From the NCBI GenBank assembly GCA_951394045.1, contig OX595988.1, positions 496,001 to 560,000 of the forward strand: DNA of 64,000 nucleotides. The letters are read 5' to 3'. This document shows, piece by piece, positions 10,511 to 20,972 of this stretch; within the stretch, counting starts at the first letter, position 1, and every line of letters begins with the position of its first letter. The position numbers were made by a program, and so were the translations under genes. The DNA is from Nitzschia sp. DOCU1 (Eukaryota > Bacillariophyta > Bacillariophyceae > Bacillariales > Bacillariaceae). The notes beneath the pieces are model-generated. The model was not told the DNA's origin, made no database searches, and was given only the letters and a program-made list of their open reading frames with translations.

Positions 10511-12782
10511 CGACTTTCTGTGGACAAATCCATCCAAAGCCACACCCTGTCATCCTGCGGCATGGATCAACTCGGTGACCGAATTTCTTGCCTCCATCCA
10601 TGCCAGCATCCACCTCCCACCTGAGAGCGACATCGTTCCACCACTGCTACGCCAACGCGATAAATACCTGATGGAACTGGCTATTTCCCAAGGATACTCC
10701 GACCGAGTTCTGGATCGCATCAACAGCTGCCGTCGCTTTCTCCAGGTGATAACGATCGCAGATATAGCCGATGCAATAGGCACTAGACTTCTACCAGGCA
10801 TAATGGATGGCTCAATGACATCTAACCGCCACACCATGACAACCGAGTTGTTCAATCAAGCTCGTCCATATTCCCCTGCTTGGTTGTCATGGAGGAATTT
10901 CCTCCGCACGTTCTCTGATCCCAATGGAAGGCTGCATCAATCCCTCCGCGAATGGATAGTCCCGCATGACATCTGCCGCCGTCGATCCACCTACGTCCAC
11001 GATCCTGTCACCGACACCCTGTACCTTCATCGGAATAGGGAACAGTATCAAGCGCTGGCTGCCACCGCCCCCGGGAGATACCAGTGCATCGACTTGGTCA
11101 ATCCCACCACAGCAGCCCAAGGTTACCCTGTGTATGCTATCGACACCGGCCAGGATCACAGGCCAATCCTTAACTACCAGGTTACAGCGCAGCAACCAAT
11201 AGTAGTTCTCACAGGGACCTTCGGCGAAATGATCGCATCATTAAGCGATTGGGAGTCGCAGCTTCTCTCGCATCTCGAGTTACTGTTTGATCCCCATACC
11301 ATCATACAACACCTGAACGAAGGCAAATTCAAGGTGGCGACGGATGGATCTGTTATTACCGTGTCTGGCACATTTGGGTATGTCTGTGTAAGCCACAATG
11401 GAGTTCGACTGTTCCGTGGAAGAGGACCCGCACCAGGATCACGTCCACAATCGTTCCGGGCGGAGGGATATGGAGCTCTGGCTATATATCGTCTGTTATT
11501 TCGACTCGCACAATACACAGGTAGTCCCATCACCTCCGAATTCTCTCACCTTATCGACAGCACCAGCGTCATCAAGCGGATCGAGAAACACAGCAAATGG
11601 AAGTACCACGTCCCCAATGCAACAATGGCACCAGAGTGGGACCTTATTGAAATGATTGTCCAATCTAGAGCACGACTTACGGACACCACAAGCAAGTTGG
11701 TTTGGGTCAAGGGCCACCAAGATGAGGCGAGACCCCGCGCAACTCTCTCTTTATCCGCGCAACTCAATTGCGAAGCAGATGACCAGGCAAGTCAATTCCA
11801 ACTAGATCATGGCCAAGAAATTCCGTGCGCCCCAATGCTCCCGTCCACACAAGCCCAACTTCAGATTCAAGGGGAATCCATTTCGAGTTATTACAAGACC
11901 CGCATACGTGATGCAGCTACCATACCAAAACTGATGAAGTACTATGAAAAATTATTCAATTGGACTCCGGACACCCAACTCCAAGTCGACTGGCCCGTCT
12001 ATAAACAAATCCTGCGCAACCACCAAAAGCAACAGACCACATTGGTCAAGCATCTTCACCTTATAGCACCCACTGGGGACATTGCCCATCGGAACAACCA
12101 CCACTACCCTGCAGGATGCCCGTGTTGCGACAACCTAACAGAGTCCAATGACCATGTTCTTCTTTGCCCCGGCGACTCTCGCCGCACCTGGCGAACAAAA
12201 CTCCAGACAAGCATCATAACCACGACCAACACCACATCCTCCGACCCAGTTCTAGCAGACATCCTGCGCGATGGCTTGACACGATGGCTCAATGGCCTGC
12301 CGGAAATAGAACACGACCAATATCCTGCAAATTACCACATCCTCATCCAATCCCAAAACAATATCGGATGGTCCCACTTGTTTCGAGCCCGATGGAGCAT
12401 TCACTGGCAACGGCTCCATCGTGAGTACGGTGCCCGTACCCACTTGGACAAGAAGGAGGCCGATGGCTTAGCCTGGGTCCGGAAACTTGGAAGCAAACTC
12501 CTCCAGCATTGGTTTGAACTGTGGGATGTGAGAAACAAGGAACGCCATGGGAAAGACGCAGAAGAACAAAAGGCCAAGCGACTCATGGTATTACGTTCAC
12601 AACTTACCGAGTTATACGAATGGCGCCCCCTCACCATGCCGAGCGATCGTCACATGTATTATCCCACGGTGGAACACCATCTCAATGCACACCCCAACCT
12701 TGATCAGATCGAAGACTGGATTGGAGTCTGGACACCTGCTCTCAAGGCGAGCATGGCACAAGCTAGAACAGTTGCCGCATAG
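10485..12782 (+). pseudogene. RNase H / CCHC tail of a retrotransposon polyprotein
   Basis: Open frame of about 760 codons without an initiating ATG at its left end (the first ones are internal; a GTG stands at 10575). Residues from about 260 onward form an RNase H domain: ATDGS, the AEG glutamate, LIDSTS and the CEADDQA aspartate, with the VWVKGHQDE motif between. The C-terminal part has a CPCC-x9-HVLLC zinc-knuckle-like motif and a Trp-rich region ending near GVWTPAL. Domain order (connection, RNase H, CCHC) fits the C-terminal half of a LINE-type ORF2. Codons 10485-10510 belong to the target site, not the element. Not expected to be translated into an active reverse transcriptase. Confidence 0.8.
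10492..10510 (+). repeat. Left target-site duplication of the LINE
   Basis: A 19-base perfect match to 12901-12919. The element starts at the next base. Confidence 0.85.
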
Positions 12783-12900
12783 GCATGAGACCTTTTCACA
12801 GACAACCTCGCATCGCTACAGCGGTAGGTGCCAGGGCCGGGTTGGGTAGACCTTTTACCCTGTCGGTTTAAAAATAGACTTCTAGTTTTTTGTTTTTTTT
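10511..12900 (+). mobile_element. 5'-truncated non-LTR retrotransposon with 19-bp target duplication
   Basis: The direct repeat TATATGTAGGATATCCATC occurs at 10492-10510 and 12901-12919, immediately outside the element, as expected for target-primed insertion. The left end starts inside a reading frame, so the 5' part including the reverse transcriptase core is missing, and the right end is a T-rich tail (TTTTTTGTTTTTTTT). A single open frame runs from 10512 to 12782. An intact frame and a perfect duplication both argue for a recent insertion. Confidence 0.82.
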
Positions 12901-12919
12901 TATATGTAGGATATCCATC
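12901..12919 (+). repeat. Right target-site duplication of the LINE
   Basis: Perfect copy of 10492-10510, directly after the T-rich 3' tail. Confidence 0.85.
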
Positions 12920-13177
12920 AGCATATTATTTGTCTCCCCATTCGAGCCGGACAGGTTGTTTAATACTCATTTAATACTCTCCAATAACGAATACAAACAT
13001 TCGTTATAGTACCTAAGTAGCTATATATCATATTCGTGTCACCGTGGAATATTTGCCAAGCAGTTTGTCTTTATTATCGTAGTGGTTAGGTCATCTTGGT
13101 CGGAAGAGAAACCGATTGTACGTATTGACCAGAGGCAAGATTGAGAAAGAGCATTGTGCTTATAAGCAGATATAACA

Positions 13178-14805
13178 ATGAAGAAAAGATCGGCTGCAAC
13201 TCCAACGACAGGATCGGCGACAAGTCCAAGGAGGGGAGCAGGACGCCAAGCAAAGAGGGGAAAGCAAGTACTTGATGATGAGAGTACTCCCAGTCCAGCT
13301 GAGATGGCCAAGGTGAAGAAGGAGACAAAGGTGAAAGTCAGCACAGCATCGAAGTTCATCGTACCGAATGTGATCACACGGCCAAATGGGACGTCGTGGA
13401 AAATATCAGTGAACAATTTGAAGGCAACCTATTGTCGTGAGGATGCAAAACGATGGGGAGAAAATTTACGAAAACGCCTCAAGCAGCAGAAAAGTTCTGG
13501 CAGAGAAGATGGAGTCGATCCTACAGGTGATGTCTCTGTTGCTGGAGAAGGTGCGAACGAGCGTACTGGGGTTGATGGTGGCATTGTTGATGCTGGGACG
13601 GATATCAACATTCCTGTGAAGAAGGGCAAGAAGGAGCCAAGGAAGGACGTTCCCTTGCTAAGATTGGGCTACATTGATGGTGTTCAATCTATTCCACTGA
13701 GGGGAAAGGCAAGGCTTTCATGAAGTTTTTAATTTAAAAAAGAGGCCAGAGAGTCCATCTGTTATTGTTGGAGAATTGCCACTCCATGTTCTGGGCGCTT
13801 TGGTTGAGCGATTGAAAGAAGATAACTTTCTTGCTACCCTCCCGTTCCAATCCATAATTGCCCATCAGAGAGAGGAAGACGTGATGGACCAGGCCACAGA
13901 AGATACGGAAGTCGAGTATAGTGATGCTGGGGAGTATTACATGTTTGAGACTCCAGGTCAGAACGCGTTAATAATGTTTTCATTTCCAATGCTTTGCTGA
14001 GTGCATTGGAGCATGCTGAGGCTTTGATCGTGAAAGAGCTTCAGGAGTTATTGGGCGAAGATAAGGAAAGATCAATTTGGTTTGGTCTTGTCAGGACCAT
14101 TGATCCTCATCACCAAGAGTTGCATGTCGACATTTCATCATCAGTGATAAAGAGGGCAGTTCAGAAGAGTGGGAAATAGGTAAGTGCATTTTGAAGGTGG
14201 AAGTGTGGATAGCACATTTTTTCCTGTTCTAACAATCCCATTGCAAAGTTACCCAGAAAGATAAGCTAGGGTATATATTCCATATGCCATTGGAAAAGGA
14301 AGGAATGGCACTCTAAGTGCTGGAAGTGGATGATAGTTTGAAGAGGTTGACCGAAATGGTGTATCAAATCGATTTTGGTGGATTCATTATTCTTCGTGGT
14401 GACGTTTTTCATTCCCGTCATTATGGGAGCAAAAATAATCTGAGATTGCATGGGGTAGTGGAAGTGCCGCAAGACCATGTGGACCTTGAGGAGGACACTC
14501 TATATTTTATCACGAACTACTTACGTCTTCGAGATTCCAACCAGATTGCCAATCATCCTTGGCAGGATTATGAACATGTCAAATTGGGTGAAGAGGTTGA
14601 GGCTGTAGATACAATCTTGCTGACCAGCACAGGGCTGGATAAAAAGGTTAAGAAGTATGTGCTGCAAAACACGGAGAAGAATTTGCGAAGATATTTTCCT
14701 GGAGGCAGTATGTTGCAAGCTTTGGAGATAAAAGGTAGGGAGAAGATGACTGTTGAGGATCAGGATAATATGAAAACAGAGCTCAAGAGGAGATATGAGT
14801 TGTAG
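13178..14805 (+). pseudogene. Decayed gene, basic N-terminus and cupin-like C-terminus
   Basis: The pieces read in turn as one protein in shifting frames. 13178-13720 starts at an ATG with a Lys/Arg-rich, nuclear-like N-terminus (MKKRSAATPTTG, WKISVNNLKATYCREDAKRWG). A frame change near 13705 leads into GFHEVFNLKKRPESPSVIVG, and a second near 13970 leads into NVFISNALLSALEHAEALIV. This ends at a TAG at 14177 next to a GTAAGT, so an intron to about 14255 is possible. A further stop lies at about 14313 before VLEVDDSLKRL. The last part, IILRGDVFHSRHYGSKNNLRLHG, resembles a cupin-like metal-binding strand pair. I do not recognise the family. At least two frameshifts and one or two stops make it non-functional as read; the location among transposons suggests a transposon-borne or dispersed family. 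Confidence 0.6.
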
Positions 14806-15968
14806 TTAGACAGTATTGAAAAGGTATATTAGGTACAGTGTTTTAGGAAATAGACACGAAGTAATGATTGTGCTGCTAGCTTTCCCATCTTGGGAGACAA
14901 AATTTGTAATGTGAAGGCTGTTTCATTAATTGGAAGCAACGATCCAGCGGATCCATTGGTTGTTCTTCACTAAGTAAGGGCTGTTCTTACTTTTTCATCT
15001 TTATGGTGTGAGTAGTACCATGGTGATATTGTGCAGTGTGTGCAGTACAACTTTGCAGTTGAAGCTCGTTTCGCAAATTTGAAACTCGTTTTAGATTCAG
15101 ATTCAACGTTATCTTTCAGAACCAGTCATTGTTCCGTTTCATGTAACGGTTCTTCCTAGGCATCATGGTTGATATGGCAGAATAAGGGCGACGTCATGGT
15201 GGATCCAAAAGCTGTTCCTTTTTATGCACAGCTTCTTCCACGGCATCATGGTTGAGGTGGCAGAATGAGGGTGACGTCGTCATGAAGCTCGTTTGGCAAA
15301 TCTGAAGCTCGTTTCAGAATCGTGTCAATGACATCAGACGGACAATGGAAAGACTAACGGACAAATGACAGGTACGAGACGTAGGTATGAGGCTTCCCAT
15401 GTGATGATACCAGCCGGACTATAATATGGAAGAGGACCACAAAGAGCCCTGGAATCACCGCTTCCTTGACAGTGATGTTGGTAAACTCATGGTGAAATTG
15501 ATCAAACCTATGCCCACCACAACTTTTTTCATGAGGCTGGTAAATTTGCAGAAACCTTCTTTGCTGAACCTCATCCCCCTCACACATGGGAAAACTTTGG
15601 TTATGTCAACACCAATTGGTAAATAGTTGTAATGAAAATGAACCTGTTCATGTTACTACTCTGACCACAACCTACAAACATATGGCACTAAAAGCTGCAC
15701 CCATGATGGCACTGCCTGCAGGAGGCTCTGCCGAACCGACAGGCAGTGCCCCTCTTGATTGACTATTGATAAGAAACTGACCAAAGGTATTTGAAAATGG
15801 TCTCTAACTGATGGGTTTTGAGAAACTCTCCATGAGTTCATGCAATTTCCTCCGTTGCCTGTCTTTGTCTTTGTAATGGGGTAGCAACAAGGGATGCAAT
15901 CCTTCCATTCTGGCAAGAAACTGGTTCTCCAGTTCAGTTTCCAGTGCTTTTGACTTAGGACTTGAAAT
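14806..15968. other. Spacer with diverged inverted copies of the GAGCTTC repeat
   Basis: No supported gene. Words such as GAAGCTCGTTT (15062, 15283, 15310) are the reverse complement of the GAGCTTC repeat at 15969-16506. A related pair around GGCATCATGGTTGA...GGCAGAATGAGGG occurs at 15160-15200 and 15240-15280. The stretch 15050-16506 could therefore be one element with opposed repeat blocks at its ends. Confidence 0.45.
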
Positions 15969-16506
15969 GAGCTTCAATTTCTTGAAACGAGCTTCAACTT
16001 GATAATTCTTAAGCCTCGGATTACAAATAAAATATTTGGGGGAAACGGAATGACAAGACAACAATCAACTGCCCCATGCCCCGGAACAAGTGATTGTTCC
16101 GCATAATCACACCTCCGATCCATGTATTTGAAACGAGCTTCAATTTCTTGAAACGAGCTTCAACTTGATAATTCTTAAGCCTCTGATTACAAATGGAAGA
16201 TGCGGGAAAACGGAATGACAAGACGACAATCAACTGCCCCATTCCCCGGAATGACTGATTGTTCTGCCTTATCACACTTCCGATCCATGTATTTGAAACG
16301 AGCTTCAATTTCTTGAAACGAGCTTCAACATGATAATTCTTAAGCCTCTGATTAACTTACAAATGCAATATCTGGGGAAAACGGAATGACAAGACGACAA
16401 TCAACTGCCCCATTCCCTGGAACGACTGATTGTTCCGCCTTATCACACTTCCGATCCATGTATTTCAAACGAGCTTCAATTTCTTGAAACGAGCTTCAAC
16501 ATGATT
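15969..16506. repeat. Tandem array, about 3.2 copies of a 165-171 bp unit
   Basis: Units start at 15969, 16135, 16300 and 16471 with GAGCTTCAATTTCTTGAAAC, followed by a second GAGCTTCAAC, a TAATTCTTAAGCCT block, a GGAATGACAAGACGACAATC block and a TTGTTCCGC / CGATCCATGTATTT block. Units differ by a few percent and by small indels. No coding frame is preserved across units. Confidence 0.85.
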
Positions 16507-17185
16507 TTTGGGGCTCCAATTACACGCAACAAGGGAACTTCAACCTGTTACGTTTCTCGATGAAATACAGTCTATCCACTTTTATACGTACTTACCGATT
16601 GTAGGTTGGCGCCCCCCCCAGCGCCGCCCCCCCCCCCCCTCCAACCAACCAACGCGAGCCCACCGCTCGCCTCTCAAACAAGGGCCCCTTGTTGATTTGC
16701 AAGAAGTAAAACCAATTTCTAGGCCATGGTGCTGATACCTTTTTTATAGCTGAAGAATCAGCATAAAAAAGGTATCAGCACCATGGCCTAGAAATCATTA
16801 TTTCTAAAGATAGTATTTTGTGGTGTATTCATGCAAGAGTTTGGCAGCTAGAGTCAAACGATTCGAATTTGGTAATTAGAGTCAAAATATCACCGTGGTA
16901 CACTTTTTATGAAGGCTACGAAAACAACGGTCATTGCTGAACAAGCCATACATCTGCACAGTACCAGGTACAGTATGATATAACGAATGTTTTCCCTGTT
17001 TCTTCCCAAGGTACCTACAAATCATTGAATGTATACAAACCTGTAGATAGAATATTGTAACTCTACTCTTGTCGAGCTTTATTTTGATATAACATGTATA
17101 TGATTATTTTCTGTTACGACCATGAACAATGCCGCCTTTGGTCGGCAATTTTGAGAGGGGATGCCAAGACCAAATTCATTCTCCA
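16507..17185. other. Spacer with C-rich tract and perfect hairpin
   Basis: This is the 3' flank of the piggyBac gene. It holds a C-rich tract at about 16612-16640 and the 32-bp hairpin at 16715-16795. No gene seen. Confidence 0.5.
16715..16795. repeat. Perfect 32-bp inverted repeat with 17-nt loop
   Basis: The arms 16715-16746 and 16764-16795 are exact reverse complements (the left arm begins ATTTCTAGGCCATGGTGCTG). It lies about 390 bp beyond the stop of the piggyBac-type transposase. It could be a transposon end, a small insertion, or a strong cruciform or terminator-like structure. Confidence 0.9.
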
Positions 17186-19243
17186 CTATTCATAGCTATC
17201 TCGAACACGATGATCAGGGAAGCAATGCCTGCATAGAGTTGTCCCAGGGGTGCAACTACAATAATCCCGGGACTTTCTGCCGCATTTGACACACTTCCTG
17301 CATGGGTAAAGAGAGTTGGAGTCTACCATCTGCGCACCGCACCATTTCTTTTTTGGTGGAAGCGATAGCAGTTCATGCCCTGAGTTTCTTGCTGACTTAC
17401 GTGTCCCACGAGCTTCTGCTACAGTCATTTCTGCCAACAATGGATTGTTTATCAATTCATCGGCTAGTTGTTTTCTGAAATCAAGGGTTTCCATGTCTGG
17501 ATTTTGGTAAATGTTCGTCCAAGCTTTGAGAACATTGACTTCAGAAATGGCAATAAGAAAAGCAAAGACTCGATTGGGCCACCAATGCGTGGACCATGTC
17601 TTTTCCAAGCTGATTGGTGATTGGTGGCGGTTGTTGTGATCGTCAACACTGTGATGATATTTATAGTGGTTGTACACTATTTCAGGATATTGAACCCTTG
17701 TAGAGTGCGATTGTCCATCAGCATCCTCCCATGAGCGCGAATGTTGGGGGCCAACTCGTTCCAATGTGCCGTATGTTGCCATCAATAACATAACATAATC
17801 AGGCTCTTTGAACCCATGTATGTCTAGTTTTCCATTGTCATCAGGAATAGTCATTCTGTAGCAATCGGCATGACCAACTGGCGAGGCATCGAAATGGCTG
17901 CGAATCATGTCGCCATCGACATGTTTTGGCCAAAATCGTCGCTTTTTGATTAGTGCCGCACCAAAAACACCTCTTGCAGACAGCTGTGTCAATGCTCTTG
18001 CAACACAAAAGCCAGAGTCAAGAACGACAACCTTGCCTGTGTTCCAGATAGCTCTGGTTAAACGGACAAGCAGACCGACTGTCTTTCCACCAAGATTTTC
18101 AAATTCAGGGGCAGGCAATTCTCGAGGTCGTGACTTCCCTTCAACCAATTCAACCGCATACATTACCCCACTTAGGCTGCAGCAAATGGAATGCCATTTG
18201 TTGCCAAATGGCCAGGGCTTACGGGGCACACACATAAAACCAGGACAAGTGTAGATATTTGTCCAATATGACATGGATTCATCAAGACACGAGATCCAAC
18301 CTGGAACAAAGACGTCACGCATGTTCTCATTCCAGGCTACAACCATTTGCCTGATCTCAAAAAAGGGATCTCTATAAGCTGGTGGCGCATTATTGTTGTA
18401 TCTTAATGAGGTCAAGATTGCCTCAAACCGGCACCTGCTCATGAAATCATTGAGGCGGATTGGGGCCCCTTGGAAAGGCGAAATTGGATCAGTTGACCAA
18501 TAATCTCATCTGGTGGGCCCTTGTAGAGTTGCCATCAACAACCATAAACCAATAAATCTATAGAACTCTCCTAGCATGACTGGTTCGCCTGGAGCAATGT
18601 GCTGGTTGATCAATGGGAGTAGGACTTGGCACAGAAATGGTCTGAAGAAGAAACATTCGAACAACCGAAATTTTGTGACAGGGAATTCCCGAGGAAGTCT
18701 GATTGTTGGGCTCACATTTGCAGCTCCTGTCATCTTCCTAGAGCAAATACTGTTGTGTCCCCATTGTCCTGCAGCAGGAACAACATTATTATCAGGCACA
18801 TTCTCAGGTGCCGGCTCGTTGTCATCATCAACTTCAATTGCAAGTGCCCTTGCATCTTGTACCTCCACTCGTTCCCTCTGGGCTGCTTCAACAATTTCAT
18901 TCGGAAGCATCATTTCCTCACCCTGTGCCTCTTCCTCCTCATTCTCAGCAACTGCATTTGCTTCAAAGTAGCCTTCAGCCGGACCTTCAGTCACAATTTT
19001 TGCATATCTTTCGGTGCAATAAAGAACAATGCCCTCAAAATCATCGTGACGAAAGCTAATTGCCATTTGATCACGTCCCTGGATTCGTTTCAACTCTTTT
19101 CCAACAACAAGAAGATTCTCAAGGCGCTGGCCCTTTTCAGCATTGGGGAAGCTTTGTCTCATGTGCTCAGACGATGGATGCAACATCTTGATTGGGGCCG
19201 AAGCAATCGCTCCCACCCCCATGATCTTCTTCCGACGAGGCAT
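17186..19243 (-). pseudogene. piggyBac-type transposase with one in-frame stop
   Basis: One frame from the ATG at 19243 (MPRRKKIMG) to the stop at 17186 is interrupted only by TGA at 18506-18508, giving 685 codons in all. The N-terminal 245 codons are basic then acidic, and end in the family segment LGEFYRFIGLWLLMATLQ. After the stop the frame continues with DYWSTDPISPF and the DDE core: CLDESMSYW, VVLDSGFCV, and YNHYKYHHSVDDHN with the third aspartate. A C-terminal cysteine-rich domain (CRKCVKCGRK, CSC, CRHCFPDH) follows, as in active piggyBac transposases. The stop replaces a codon before DYW that is usually basic, consistent with CGA to TGA. The only other in-frame ATG after the stop is at 18442, which would lose the N-terminus. 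Recently disabled, or read through. Confidence 0.85.
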
Positions 19244-19432
19244 GATTTTTATGAAAATGTTGATTGTTGCGCGCAGTGAAACTCTCGAAGAAAGCAGCTT
19301 TTTTGGGATGTGGCCCCTGTTTAGACCCCATATACGATTGGCATGCTCTCTGAATATAAAAGTATATAACATGAATGTAATTTGGCATTTTTGCCCAAAC
19401 TCAACGGCTACAGAGGTATGTAAGTAGTAAAG

Positions 19433-19471
19433 CGAGACTGAATTCGGTCTCTGAGACCGAATTCAGTCTCG
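19433..19471. repeat. Perfect 19-bp palindrome, 1-nt spacer
   Basis: CGAGACTGAATTCGGTCTC at 19433-19451 and its exact complement at 19453-19471. It lies 190 bp upstream of the piggyBac start on the minus strand. Confidence 0.9.
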
Positions 19472-19504
19472 TGGGTAAATATCCGATAAGTGTAACGCGG
19501 GAGT

Positions 19505-19548
19505 GATAGAAAACGGAGCGTGGGTTGGTTGGCGCTCCGTTTTCTATC
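19505..19548. repeat. Perfect 16-bp hairpin, 12-nt loop
   Basis: GATAGAAAACGGAGCG at 19505-19520 and its complement at 19533-19548, with loop TGGGTTGGTTGG. A second hairpin within 35 bp of the previous one. The loop is G/T-rich. Confidence 0.9.
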
Positions 19549-19559
19549 GTACCAGCGCG

Positions 19560-19903
19560 TTAAGGCGGGCGCTCGGGCCGCTGGGCGCTTGCAGTCTTGC
19601 GTCCAAGTCGCTTGCGCTCAAGTCTTTGGCGCTCTTGACGTAGCCTTTCAGCATCTAATTCCGCTTTTTCGCCTTTTTCGCATTGTCGACACTGCTACAT
19701 TTGAGTCTATCGTTATCGGAACTAATTAGTTCTTGTGATTGCACTGGCGGTGGAGGTGGTGGCGGTGGCGACAATTCGTCATGAGCATCCTTGCGCTCGG
19801 CGAGTTTATTGCGCTCTCGGCGTAGCCTTTGAGCCTCTAATCTCACCTTTGCTTTCGCCTCTTTTGCCTCTGCGGCCGTGGCATACTTTGCAGGTTGAGG
19901 CAT
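19560..19903 (-). pseudogene. Short basic coiled-coil / polyproline frame, probably broken
   Basis: From the ATG at 19903 the frame reads MPQPAKYATAAEAKEAKAK and RLEAQRLRRERNKLAERKD (a charged helix), then eight prolines, then stops at 19655 after AKKAKKRN. In a neighbouring frame the same charged-helix style continues (DAERLRQERQRLERKRLG) to a stop at 19560, so a frameshift near 19665 is likely. Such N-termini occur in transposon proteins with basic leader helices, but no family motif is present. Function unknown. Confidence 0.3.
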
Positions 19904-20972
19904 GTCGATAGATCATTAAAGATAGATAGATGCCATGTGTCTTGCACAAGATACCTCGTTCCATGCACATTTTTCGTTTCGTGCTTGCCATGGAACCATC
20001 AAGGCCTCGGCCGGCGCCGGCCATGCCAACTCCATCTGATGCCAAGAAGAATTGGAAAATTGCTGCCGACAGAGTGTGGCAAGCGCACACCGGCGTTGCA
20101 TGGCACCGGGCCATCTGAGGACATGCTTGGTCCAACCACAATGACCACAATGGATGCCGTGTGTTCTGACCATGACATGTCACCTTTGCAAATAATCCAA
20201 TCAAAAGGCTGATAAAGGGCTTCAACATAAAACTACATATCATCACACATGCGCTTAAAATTTAAATTTAACAAGTGTTGTGACACGTCTACACCAATCA
20301 CAGCGCGCAATTTCGCGGACAAAAAAACCTTAAATCCGGGACATGAAAAATCACAAAAGTTTCCGTACCGCTCAACTTGCGGAGGGCATCGCCCAAAACA
20401 CGTACACAAGGAATGGACTCTCAACCTGTAATAACTGAATGAGGTTTATTCGTGGTGGATATGTTCATTGAGGTTCCCAACTTGTAAGAGCCGAAACCCA
20501 ACCTGTAAGGCCTGTCCCCCTGTGCATTTGGAACAACGAAGAACCATCCCCCCCAATGCCCAGAGTCATTTATGCCTTATAAATATGCCCTGAAAATATC
20601 ATTTAGAAACTAGTGAACAGTTTCCAAAGGGAACCAGCCTCCAGCTCTCCTCTCTGGCTCACTAAAGATAAGTTACACATATGCCCATTAATAAGCCCAC
20701 ACAAAAATGTATCATGAAATTGATGAAAGACTATCTTCATCACTATATATCATACTGTCTAGGATACATGTGCCATCTTTATATTGTATCATCAAAAGAC
20801 CAAATGACTTTATTCATTTATGGATGTAACATTTATTTTGCACCGAACACCAACATTTTCAGCGACCTGATTTTCACATTTTCATCGCCTCTCACCTGAA
20901 AAAGCGATCTTCATCACCACTTCATCACCAAATCGTTGATTGTTGATTGACTGTTAACTCTCTCTCTCTACC
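19904..20972. other. Spacer upstream of the glycine-repeat gene
   Basis: No supported gene. A/T-rich with short frames only; it should contain the promoter of the gene at 20973 and possibly the left end of the Mutator-like element, but no terminal repeat could be matched by eye to 29-30 kb. Confidence 0.4.

Noticed and set aside
13178..14805. Five-exon intact gene model
   Set aside because: The frame changes near 13705 and 13970 lack splice signals and the join points are within a few bases, so frameshifts are the better explanation.
15426..15626. 66-codon frame in the middle of the GAGCTTC repeat region
   Set aside because: Short, ATG-initiated but without a family; kept only as a possible relic of a lost transposon gene.
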